NCBI GenBank assembly: GCA_934141575.1
Contig: CAKPCJ010000017.1
Location: 1-22,680, forward strand
Origin: an uncultured Bacilli bacterium
GTDB taxonomy: Bacteria > Bacillota_I > Bacilli_A > RF39 > UBA660
DNA: 22,680 bases
Direction of reading: 5' to 3'
The translations under genes were made by a program, and so were the position numbers. Below the pieces are notes generated by a model. That model did no database searches. It saw only the letters and a list, made by a program, of their open reading frames with translations, and was not told the origin of the DNA. Within the stretch, counting starts at the first letter, position 1; every line of letters begins with the position of its first letter. This document shows positions 14,441 through 22,106 of the stretch, one piece after another.

Positions 14441-16594
14441 ATGAAAAAAAGTTTGCTTAAAACAGTTGGTATTCTTAATATCATATTGGGTTCTTTATTT
14501 ATTATTACTATAATTGGTTCTTTATTTGGTGTTCCACTTATAGTAAGTGGAATTTTATACTTAGATTATAGTTCACTTAGTGATGAACAACTTCTTAGTA
14601 AACGTTCTTCTATAAGAACATGGTCAATTATTTTTATATTTTTAAATATTATTTCTTCTATTTTAAGTTTTATTGTCTTAGGTGAAATTGAAAAGAATGA
14701 TTCAAAAAATGAAAATAGTAATTTTAGAACTAATTTTCTATTGAATTTAGGAATGATTTTAATACTAATTTCCGGTTTTATGTTTGCTAGTTCTTCTTGG
14801 AAATTAATCGAGGATTATATTAAATCTATTATCTTATTATTATTCGGGTTTATATTCATTATATTATCCTATGTATTGTCTAAGAAAAAGAATCTCCTAT
14901 ATACTTCTAATTCTTATTTTGTTATAGGTTGTGCTCTTATAATTGCGTGCTTTTATTCATGTGGGTATTTTTCATTGTTTGGTGATTATTTTTCATTATT
15001 TGGCAATGGTAATAAATTGTTTGTTGCTACTGTTTTCTTTTTAAGTACGCTTGTTCTTGCTGTTTCATATAAAAAATTCAATAATAAATTTTTCTTATTT
15101 ACTTCATTTTTAACAATATTTGCAAGTTTTATAAGTTTAATAATTAATTTTATAAATGATTTAGATATATTTTCTATTATTTTTATTTCTATGTTGTTAA
15201 TATTAAATATATTTAATTATAATAAGTTTAAGGATTTTTCATGCTTTTGTTATATTTTTTCGTTTATATACTTTGCTTTTATTTTAATAGAGAACGTTAT
15301 TTCTTCAAAAGATATTCTCGTACTTATATGTGATATTATTTATATCTTAAATCTATTGATTTTGTTATTTAAAACGAAAAAAACATCATGCAGAATATTT
15401 ATGTTTATAACTATACCTTGCTTAATTTTCCTATATTGTTATAAACAATTACCGTTTAATATCGCTATTATATCCAGCTCTATTTCAATTATCATTTTTT
15501 ATATTTTTGCATATATTTCAAAACAAAAGAATAATATGTTTTTACCCTGTTTAATTATTACTAATTGTTTATTATTTATTAATTCTTTTATATCTTATTT
15601 TAGTGATTATTGTGCTATGCCTGTTATAATATGCTTATTAAATGTTTTAATTTCTATTTCTGTTACTTTTATTAAGGATTACGAACGTAAATTTTTAGGT
15701 GAATTGATTTTACAACCAATTTTTATTATTTTACTTTGTTCTTCTACTTCATTTATGCTTTGTAATTTCACTAATCTTAGTTTTCTATCTCACATAGTTA
15801 TATGGTCGAATATATTTTTTGTTATTAGTGTTAATACTAATAATAAAGCTCTTAAAAATACATATTTTATATTCTCATACTTTTTATTGTTATGGTGTAT
15901 TATTCCTATAAAACTAAATATGTTATTTAGATTAAATGTTATTATTATGTGGATATTGGGATTCCTAATTGTAAGTATTTTTGATAAAGATAATTGGTTG
16001 AGACCTGTAAATTTTGTTTTTTATTTATTTGGTTTGATTTCTTTATACTCTATATTTAACTACATAACCTTTAATATCCAATTAGCTTTGCTTGATATGA
16101 TAGTATTTGTTTTGATTTCATATGTATTTAGAAATAATAAATCTAAGTTTTTTACTGCATTATTGTTTGTGTTGTTGCCGTATTATAATTTGATTAACAT
16201 ATTAGATGTAAGTTCATCTATATTGCATATTCTTAGATTTATTCCTTACTTATTTTATACTTATGTTTTTACAAATGTTGTTACTAATAAATCCAAATCG
16301 TTTAATATATTTTTAGAGATATTTATTCCTCTATTAGTGTTTATAATATTAATTTTTGAAGGATCTATTACGGTTACTATTGTTGTCGGAATCTTGAGTA
16401 TATTAATGATTGTATTAGATACAATATTTGAACATAATACGTTATTTATAGTTGGCCTAATTACACTTATATTAAATATAGTGTTTAATTTAGTAAGGTA
16501 TTGGTCAATTATACCTGTTTGGTTGTATTTGCTAATTGGTGGGCTTGCTATTATATTTATTATTACATTTCAACAGATAAAGAAAAATAATTAG
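14441..16594 (+). CDS. Large polytopic membrane protein, 717 aa
   Basis: The protein is almost wholly hydrophobic, with roughly 20 predicted membrane segments and very short loops. The first 85 residues form a unit of two helices, a short cytoplasmic-looking segment (DYSSLSDEQLLSKRSS) and a third helix, as in small Firmicutes membrane proteins. After a polar linker (EKNDSKNENSNFRTN, about 87-101) a continuous array of helices runs to the C-terminus (QQIKKNN). The architecture recalls the DUF2157/DUF2339 kind of many-helix proteins, but I see no decisive motif. AGGAGG precedes the ATG. An AT-rich terminator overlaps the stop, so it is not strictly operonic with the carbamoyltransferase that follows, though it is adjacent and co-oriented. 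A transporter, polymer ligase or sensor are all possible. Confidence 0.75.
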   Translation: MKKSLLKTVGILNIILGSLFIITIIGSLFGVPLIVSGILYLDYSSLSDEQLLSKRSSIRTWSIIFIFLNIISSILSFIVLGEIEKNDSKNENSNFRTNFLLNLGMILILISGFMFASSSWKLIEDYIKSIILLLFGFIFIILSYVLSKKKNLLYTSNSYFVIGCALIIACFYSCGYFSLFGDYFSLFGNGNKLFVATVFFLSTLVLAVSYKKFNNKFFLFTSFLTIFASFISLIINFINDLDIFSIIFISMLLILNIFNYNKFKDFSCFCYIFSFIYFAFILIENVISSKDILVLICDIIYILNLLILLFKTKKTSCRIFMFITIPCLIFLYCYKQLPFNIAIISSSISIIIFYIFAYISKQKNNMFLPCLIITNCLLFINSFISYFSDYCAMPVIICLLNVLISISVTFIKDYERKFLGELILQPIFIILLCSSTSFMLCNFTNLSFLSHIVIWSNIFFVISVNTNNKALKNTYFIFSYFLLLWCIIPIKLNMLFRLNVIIMWILGFLIVSIFDKDNWLRPVNFVFYLFGLISLYSIFNYITFNIQLALLDMIVFVLISYVFRNNKSKFFTALLFVLLPYYNLINILDVSSSILHILRFIPYLFYTYVFTNVVTNKSKSFNIFLEIFIPLLVFIILIFEGSITVTIVVGILSILMIVLDTIFEHNTLFIVGLITLILNIVFNLVRYWSIIPVWLYLLIGGLAIIFIITFQQIKKNN

Positions 16595-16610
16595 TTATTT
16601 TTCTTTTTTT
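16579..16610 (+). terminator. AT-rich rho-independent terminator
   Basis: AAAGAAAAATAA (16579-16590) and TTATTTTTCTTT (16595-16606) form a perfect 12-bp stem with loop TTAG, followed by more Ts. The loop contains the stop codon of the 717-aa gene. The low GC of the stem makes leakage into the next gene possible. Confidence 0.6.
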
Positions 16611-16652
16611 GTGTGTATAAAAGTGATATTATAATATGTAGGATGTGGTGCT

Positions 16653-18476
16653 ATGGAAAAATACATATTAGGAATATCGGCTTATTACCATGATTCCGCT
16701 GCATGTATTATTAAAGATGGAGAAATTGTGTGTGCTGCTAGTGAAGAACGTTTTACGAGAAAAAAAGGAGATAATTCATTTCCAAACAATTCAATTAATT
16801 TTTGTTTAAACACAGTTCATAAAGATATTAATGATATAGATTATATTGTTTTTTACGAAGATTACTTAAATAAATTTTCTAGAATACTTACTATTCACTA
16901 TTTAAATTCTCCTAAAGGTCTTTTAAGTTTCTTATATTCAATACCAAAATGGCTTAATAAAAACTTATGGCTGGAAAGAGAAATTTTAAAGGAGTTGGGT
17001 TTAAAAAAGAAAAAAATCTATTTTTATCCTCATCATTTATCCCATGCTGCTAGTGCTTTTTATCCTTCTCCTTTTGATGAAGCTGCTATTATGACTGTTG
17101 ACGGGGTTGGCGAATGGGACACTTTAACACTTGGCATTGGAAAAAGCAATGATATTACTTTACTTAAATCTATGAGATTTCCAGATTCTGTTGGATTGCT
17201 TTATTCTGCATTTACTTATTACACTGGTTTTAAAATTAATAGTGGCGAATATAAACTTATGGGCCTTGCACCATATGGCAAACCTGTATATGTTGATTTA
17301 ATAAAAAATGAAATAGTTACTATATATGATGATGGTTCTATAAAGTTAAACCAAAAATATTTTGGCTATACTACAGGTCTTAGGATGACTAACTCTAATT
17401 TCAATAAGTTATTTGGTGGAAAACCTAGAAAAATGGATTCTCCAATTACGCAAAAAGAAATGGATATTGCATGCAGTTTACAAGTCGTAATTAATGAAAT
17501 TATGCTAAAATTATCTAACCATTTGTATAAGCTCACTAGTTGTCCTAATTTAGTTCTGGCTGGTGGTGTTTCTCTTAATGTTGTTTCTATAGGGTATTTA
17601 AAACAACATTCAAAATTCAAAAATATTTGGGTACAACCTGCAGCTGGTGACTCTGGTGCTTGTATTGGTGCGGCTCTACTTGTATGGTATAAGAAATTAC
17701 AAAATAACCGAATTGTACAAAAAAGCGATTCAATGAAAGGGTCATTGTTAGGAACTTTTATTCCAGAATATGATTATTCAGTAGATGATATTCTTGTAAA
17801 AAATGGTGCCATTTTTGAATACCTTGATGAGCACACTTTGATTGATAAAATTACTGATTTAATTTCAAGTGGGAAGGTCGTTGGCATTGCTAGAGGTTCT
17901 ATGGAATTTGGTCCAAGAGCCCTTGGAAATAGATCTATCTTAGCTGATGCTACTAATGCCGATATGCAAAGTATTTTAAATCAAAAAATTAAATTTAGAG
18001 AAAGTTTTAGACCCTTTGCTCCCGCGGTTCTTTTAGAAGATGCAAATAAATATTTTGATATTAATGATGAATCACCATATATGCTTTCAACATATTATGT
18101 AAAATCAAAAATTAGAAATAAAGTTGATGAAAATTTGCATGGCCTTGATTTATTAAAACAAAACAGATCGTCTATTCCATCCGTAACGCATGTTGATTAT
18201 TCTGCTAGAGTTCAAACTGTAGATTCGAAAAGAAATCCTTTTTTCTATAATATTTTAAATGAGTACAAGAAAAAAACAAAATGTAGTGTACTAATTAATA
18301 CATCTTTCAATGTTCGTGGAGAACCAATTGTAAATAATGAATTTGATGCTTTTAAATGCTTTATGAATACTAATATGGATGCTGTAGTTATTGGAAATAG
18401 ATTACTTATTAAAGAAAAGCAAAACAATAAGATTTATTTTAAAAATAATAAGAAAGGAAGATTTAAACGTGATTGA
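16653..18476 (+). CDS. Carbamoyltransferase, NodU/CmcH (TobZ-like) family
   Basis: Enzymes of this family move a carbamoyl group from carbamoyl phosphate, through a carbamoyl-adenylate, onto a hydroxyl of a sugar or antibiotic. The N-terminal Kae1-like domain has GISAYYHDSAACIIKDGEI and EERFTRKKGDNSFP. The metal-binding motif HHLSHAASAFYPSP places His127, His128 and His131, with TVDGVGEW following. GGVSLN lies in the second half, and the YrdC-like C-terminal part has GPRALGNRSILADA and ESFRPFAPAV. The length of 607 aa is normal. The start ATG has a modest GGATGTGGTG upstream. The next gene overlaps its end by eight bases, so both are translationally coupled. The linked SxtJ-DUF5989-like and SGNH genes point to a surface glycan as acceptor, rather than Nod factor or antibiotic; that is inference. 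Confidence 0.95.
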   Translation: MEKYILGISAYYHDSAACIIKDGEIVCAASEERFTRKKGDNSFPNNSINFCLNTVHKDINDIDYIVFYEDYLNKFSRILTIHYLNSPKGLLSFLYSIPKWLNKNLWLEREILKELGLKKKKIYFYPHHLSHAASAFYPSPFDEAAIMTVDGVGEWDTLTLGIGKSNDITLLKSMRFPDSVGLLYSAFTYYTGFKINSGEYKLMGLAPYGKPVYVDLIKNEIVTIYDDGSIKLNQKYFGYTTGLRMTNSNFNKLFGGKPRKMDSPITQKEMDIACSLQVVINEIMLKLSNHLYKLTSCPNLVLAGGVSLNVVSIGYLKQHSKFKNIWVQPAAGDSGACIGAALLVWYKKLQNNRIVQKSDSMKGSLLGTFIPEYDYSVDDILVKNGAIFEYLDEHTLIDKITDLISSGKVVGIARGSMEFGPRALGNRSILADATNADMQSILNQKIKFRESFRPFAPAVLLEDANKYFDINDESPYMLSTYYVKSKIRNKVDENLHGLDLLKQNRSSIPSVTHVDYSARVQTVDSKRNPFFYNILNEYKKKTKCSVLINTSFNVRGEPIVNNEFDAFKCFMNTNMDAVVIGNRLLIKEKQNNKIYFKNNKKGRFKRD

Positions 18477-19047
18477 TAGTTACATTAACAGAAGATTAAA
18501 ATCCAATCTATCAAAGAAACAATGGGAAAATTTCTGGTTTGGGCTTTGCCTTGGACTTGTTTTAATACTTATATTTTCAATTAGATATTTAACTTCGGTT
18601 AAAGATTTAACTAATGATGATTTTTTCCTTGTGGGTATGTCTTTAGGTGCTGTGTTCGTGTTAACATCAATTATATATCCAAATCTTTTAGAACCAATAA
18701 GGAAATTGCTTTATTTTATTTCAAATATTTTAATTAAGGTTCTTTTTTCTATTTTACTTACTGTAATTTATTTTTTATTTGTTTTTCCATTTAGTTTCAT
18801 AATCAAGTCTAAGCAAAAAATAGAGAAAAATGATTCTACTAATTTCGTAGATTATTCTTGTCAAGAGACATTTATCAATGTTAATAAAAATTCATTCTTA
18901 TATCAAATTGCTAGAATATTTAAGTTTTTTATTAATGAAAATTACTTTATATTTATCCCACTTTTGATTGTTCTAATTATAATTTCTATAATTTTAGTAT
19001 TTGTACAGTCGAGTGCTATTGCACCATTTATATATACTATTTTTTAA
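18469..19047 (+). CDS. SxtJ-like / DUF5989-like fused membrane protein, 192 aa
   Basis: The N-terminal half (about 1-110) resembles SxtJ: a short basic head, then FWFGLCLGLVLILIF, LGAVFVLTSIIYPNLLEP and VIYFLFVFPFSFIIKSKQK membrane segments. The C-terminal 50 residues match the DUF5989 pattern: a helix, FFINENYFIFIPLLIVLIII and the ending QSSAIAPFIYTIF. These are normally two separate small genes found next to carbamoyltransferases; here they appear as one chain joined by a polar linker (EKNDSTNFVDYSCQETF). The frame extends upstream inside the carbamoyltransferase gene, but AAAGGAAG (18453-18460) fixes the GTG at 18469 as start, overlapping the upstream stop by eight bases. Neither part has a known biochemical role. 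It probably anchors the carbamoyltransferase or SGNH enzyme at the membrane. Confidence 0.8.
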   Translation: MIDSYINRRLKSNLSKKQWENFWFGLCLGLVLILIFSIRYLTSVKDLTNDDFFLVGMSLGAVFVLTSIIYPNLLEPIRKLLYFISNILIKVLFSILLTVIYFLFVFPFSFIIKSKQKIEKNDSTNFVDYSCQETFINVNKNSFLYQIARIFKFFINENYFIFIPLLIVLIIISIILVFVQSSAIAPFIYTIF

Positions 19048-19059
19048 GAGGTGATGTTG

Positions 19060-20493
19060 TTGAAAAAATTTATAGTTCGTCTTTTTATAACCATATTATT
19101 TATATCAACTATTTTTACTATTATTGACAAAGTTTTATATTACAATACTACTTCATTTCAATGGAAAGATGAAAATTTATTAATTAATCGTATGAATTCT
19201 GATAAGTTAAAAAACTCTAATTGGGATGATAATCCTATTTGGAAATTTAAGGATGATGGACCTTTACCTTCTAAAGGTAATAAAAAGCGTATATTAGTAG
19301 TTGGTGATTCATTTGTTTGGGGGCACGGTTATTCAAATCTTAATTATGTTTGGTGGAAACAATTAGAAAGAATTTTATATTTAAATGGATATACGGATGT
19401 CGAAGTTGTAGCTGCAGGTATGTCTGGTTTTAATACTGACATGGAGCTTAATAAAATTCTAAAAGATAAAGAAGTTATGGCTGAACTTGACCCAGATTTA
19501 ATAATAATTGGATATGTTGAAAATGATCCAGAATCTAGGGATAGTAATGGTAAGGCTGTACCAAAAATGATTGAAGATGATATATTTGAGGATACAAATA
19601 ATGTATTTATTAAGTTTTTTAGAGGTGTTTGGCCTAATCTATATTCTAAAATTATCCAACAAATAGTAAGTAAGTATAAAACTAATTCTTCTTTTATTGA
19701 AAAATATGGTTTTCAGTATAATATATGGTCATATGAACTTACTTTTGATCCATGGAAAGGAATGTATGAAAGAAATGTTCTTTTAAAATTAAGTGAATAT
19801 ATCAATAATGAGTTGAATTGCCCTTTATTTGTTGTTCCTCTTATTTCTTTTCCTGGAAAAACTTCGCAAGAAGATTTTATTATTGAGGAATTAAATAAAT
19901 TTGGAATTCCTAATTATAGTCTTTCAAGTGATTTTGTGGAGAAATATCCAAATGCCAAATACACTACAGACGAATGGGGCATTAATCCTGCTAATGGACA
20001 TCCTGCTATTAAAACCTCTTTATTCTATGCCGAATGGACTTATGATTTTTTGAGGCTTAATTATCCAGAAATTATCGGTGATAAGCATGATAATGTAGAG
20101 TTTGATTTGGAAATAAATGATTGGCTACCATATAGTTTAAAACCTCAAAAATTAGGAGATAATTATTATAAAATTTCATATCCATCTAAAAATTCAGTTG
20201 ATTCTTTTTTAACTAAACCTATTAATAAAAAATATATTAAGTTAAACTTTAAATTTCCTATAAAGTTAAAATCAATTGAAATTTCTGACGATAATATTAA
20301 GAATATAGAAATTTATACTAGTTCTATAAATTCCGATTTGGGATATGATGATCAAAGTTTGAATAGTATTGGCAAAAAGAGCAACAATTTTGTATGGAAT
20401 TTAGATGGCACTCAAGAAATATCTTCAATTAATATAAATGCCAATATATCTGGTGGTAAATCTAGCGATTTATATATTAAATTTAATTATTAG
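19060..20493 (+). CDS. Membrane-anchored SGNH/GDSL-type hydrolase or acyltransferase
   Basis: An N-terminal signal anchor (about residues 5-27) leads to an extracytoplasmic SGNH fold. Block I is RILVVGDSFVWGHG, with Ser84 as candidate nucleophile. Block II Gly lies in AAGMSGFNTD, block III Asn in IIGYVENDPESRD (about Asn155), and the block V His in NPANGHPA (His314). The Asp usually a few residues before that His is not evident. Residues about 340-477 are beta-rich and look like a separate carbohydrate-binding-style sandwich. Such enzymes add or remove O-acyl groups on glycans. Four candidate starts lie between 19051 and 19060; AAGAGGTG (19046-19053) best fits the TTG at 19060 (or 19057), giving 477 aa. 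It follows the fused membrane protein closely and ends at a terminator, closing the operon. Confidence 0.88.
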   Translation: MKKFIVRLFITILFISTIFTIIDKVLYYNTTSFQWKDENLLINRMNSDKLKNSNWDDNPIWKFKDDGPLPSKGNKKRILVVGDSFVWGHGYSNLNYVWWKQLERILYLNGYTDVEVVAAGMSGFNTDMELNKILKDKEVMAELDPDLIIIGYVENDPESRDSNGKAVPKMIEDDIFEDTNNVFIKFFRGVWPNLYSKIIQQIVSKYKTNSSFIEKYGFQYNIWSYELTFDPWKGMYERNVLLKLSEYINNELNCPLFVVPLISFPGKTSQEDFIIEELNKFGIPNYSLSSDFVEKYPNAKYTTDEWGINPANGHPAIKTSLFYAEWTYDFLRLNYPEIIGDKHDNVEFDLEINDWLPYSLKPQKLGDNYYKISYPSKNSVDSFLTKPINKKYIKLNFKFPIKLKSIEISDDNIKNIEIYTSSINSDLGYDDQSLNSIGKKSNNFVWNLDGTQEISSININANISGGKSSDLYIKFNY

Positions 20494-20520
20494 CAACAAT
20501 TTTGTTTGCTAATTTTTATT
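20489..20520 (+). terminator. Rho-independent terminator closing the carbamoyltransferase operon
   Basis: ATTAGCAA (20489-20496) and TTGCTAAT (20506-20513) form a perfect 8-bp stem with a nine-base loop and a T-rich tail. It overlaps the SGNH gene's stop codon. Confidence 0.8.
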
Positions 20521-20562
20521 TATTATATTTAGATTTTATGTTAATATTAATATGGTGATAAT

Positions 20563-21225
20563 ATGGCGAAAAAAATAAAAGCTTTATCTGTAATATTACT
20601 TTATTTTTTATATACTTCTGGTTTATATATGATTCCAATATATATAACTGGTCAGTCAATTGCAGTGTTTAATAAATTTTGGTTATGTATGTATTTCTTT
20701 GTTGCAGATATCTTATTAATGTGTATTTTAGGTATAATATATAATAAAGAATTAGTATCTGGCTTTAAATCTTTATCTTTAACTAAGATTGAATTTGGTA
20801 TAAGGGTTTGGATAATAGGTATGTTTATAATGGGTATTAGTAATATATTAATAACTAATTTTAGTCCTATTACTACTGCTGGTAATGAAGAAAGCGTTAA
20901 AAATGCATTATCTATCTTACCTTTATATATGGCTTTTTCTACAGTTATTTATGCTCCTTTCGTTGAAGAAATTGTATTTAGGCAAACATTGAGAGATTTA
21001 TTCAAAAATAATGTTTTATTTATGTTAGCGGCTGGATTTTTGTTTGGCGGAATACACGTTATGGATTTTTATACTTCATTTTATGATTTACTTTTTGTGA
21101 TACCATATGGAGCTTTGGGTGTTTGCTTTGCTTATATATACTCAAAAACTAATAATTTAACAATTTCTATGCTTTTACATGCCCTACATAATGGCCTTTT
21201 AGTTATAATGTATTTCTTATTTTAA
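20563..21225 (+). CDS. CPBP-family intramembrane metalloprotease
   Basis: This belongs to the CAAX protease and bacteriocin-processing (Abi/CPBP) family, glutamate intramembrane proteases. Motif 1 is EEIVFRQ with Glu135, Glu136 and Arg140. Motif 2 is FGGIH with His165. Motif 3 is HALHN with His206 and Asn210. About seven to eight membrane helices span the 220 residues, the usual size. A weak GGTGAT precedes the ATG. The gene sits 70 bases after the SGNH terminator and nearly abuts the metallophosphoesterase gene. Family roles include bacteriocin self-immunity and processing of prenylated or membrane substrates. No bacteriocin peptide gene is visible nearby, so the substrate is unknown. Confidence 0.93.
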   Translation: MAKKIKALSVILLYFLYTSGLYMIPIYITGQSIAVFNKFWLCMYFFVADILLMCILGIIYNKELVSGFKSLSLTKIEFGIRVWIIGMFIMGISNILITNFSPITTAGNEESVKNALSILPLYMAFSTVIYAPFVEEIVFRQTLRDLFKNNVLFMLAAGFLFGGIHVMDFYTSFYDLLFVIPYGALGVCFAYIYSKTNNLTISMLLHALHNGLLVIMYFLF

Positions 21226-21236
21226 AGGTGATATAT

Positions 21237-22091
21237 ATGAAATTTAAAAAACTTGTTATTTTTATAATTATTTTTATTTGTCTATGTTCTAGTTTAGTGT
21301 TATGGAGTAGATATATAAGTACAAGTGGTCTTATTATTAAAGAGTATAAGATAGAAAGTGCAGACTTACCACAAAGTTTTAATGGTATGAAGCTTGTTCA
21401 TTTTTCCGATTTACATTATGGACGTACTGTTTCTGAAAAAGAACTTAAAAATTTAATTAATAAAATTAATTACTTGAAACCTGATATTGTTGTTTTTACT
21501 GGCGATTTAGTTGATAAAGATACTTCTACAACTTCTGATATTAAAAATATTTTAGTAAAATATTTAAGTATGATAGATGTCACTATTGATAAATACGCTA
21601 TTGTCGGAAACCATGATTATTATAATGATTATTATGTTTCCATAATGGAAGAAAGTGGCTTTATTTTATTAAATAATAATTATGATATTGTTTATAATGG
21701 AGATTATAAACCGATATTTATTGGTGGAATTGGTAATTACACTAATAAAAAATCAGATGTATCTGCAACTATGAGTTATTTTAATGACATCAATAGCGAT
21801 TTATATAAAATAATACTAATTCACGAACCGGATGCTGCAGATGAATTCGTAAATTATGATGTGGATTTAATTTTAGCAGGTCACTCTCATAATGGACAAA
21901 TTGTGCTTCCTTTTGTAGGCGCTTTGTTTACTCCACCTAACGCTAAAAAATATTATGCACCGTACTATAGAATAAATAATACTGATCTTTATATTTCTAG
22001 TGGGATTGGTACTTCTTCTATCAATTTTAGATTTTGCAACAAACCGTCAATTAATTTTTATAGATTTGTTAAAATAAAAGGGACAAATTAA
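21237..22091 (+). CDS. Membrane-anchored metallophosphoesterase (YkuE-like)
   Basis: One N-terminal membrane helix (about residues 5-24) anchors a calcineurin-like phosphoesterase domain. All metal ligands are visible: Asp58 and His60 in HFSDLHYG, Asp90 in TGDLVD, Asn125 and His126 in GNHDYY, His196 in ILIHEPD, His216 and His218 in AGHSHNGQ. At 284 aa it matches the family in Firmicutes, whose members hydrolyse phosphodiesters at or outside the membrane. AAAGGTGA (21224-21231) selects the ATG at 21237; the in-frame GTG at 21228 is part of that site. The short gap after the CPBP gene suggests one transcript. Its stop overlaps the convergent ttcA-like stop by three bases. The substrate is unknown. 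Confidence 0.93.
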   Translation: MKFKKLVIFIIIFICLCSSLVLWSRYISTSGLIIKEYKIESADLPQSFNGMKLVHFSDLHYGRTVSEKELKNLINKINYLKPDIVVFTGDLVDKDTSTTSDIKNILVKYLSMIDVTIDKYAIVGNHDYYNDYYVSIMEESGFILLNNNYDIVYNGDYKPIFIGGIGNYTNKKSDVSATMSYFNDINSDLYKIILIHEPDAADEFVNYDVDLILAGHSHNGQIVLPFVGALFTPPNAKKYYAPYYRINNTDLYISSGIGTSSINFRFCNKPSINFYRFVKIKGTN

Positions 22092-22106
22092 CTTTGTTCC
22101 TTTTTT
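22076..22106. terminator. Bidirectional terminator between convergent genes
   Basis: AAAAGGGACAAA (22076-22087) and TTTGTTCCTTTT (22093-22104) pair over 12 bp with one G-U, around the five-base loop TTAAC. Ts follow on the plus strand, and the A-run (22076-22079) serves as the tail for the minus strand. The loop carries parts of both stop codons. Confidence 0.8.

Noticed and set aside
17366..17620. Minus-strand open frames at 17366-17620 and 18245-18427
   Set aside because: They are shadows of the conserved carbamoyltransferase gene.
18391..18468. Upstream ATG giving 26 extra residues on the SxtJ-DUF5989-like protein
   Set aside because: It lies inside conserved carbamoyltransferase coding sequence without a ribosome site, while AAAGGAAG is correctly placed before the GTG at 18469.
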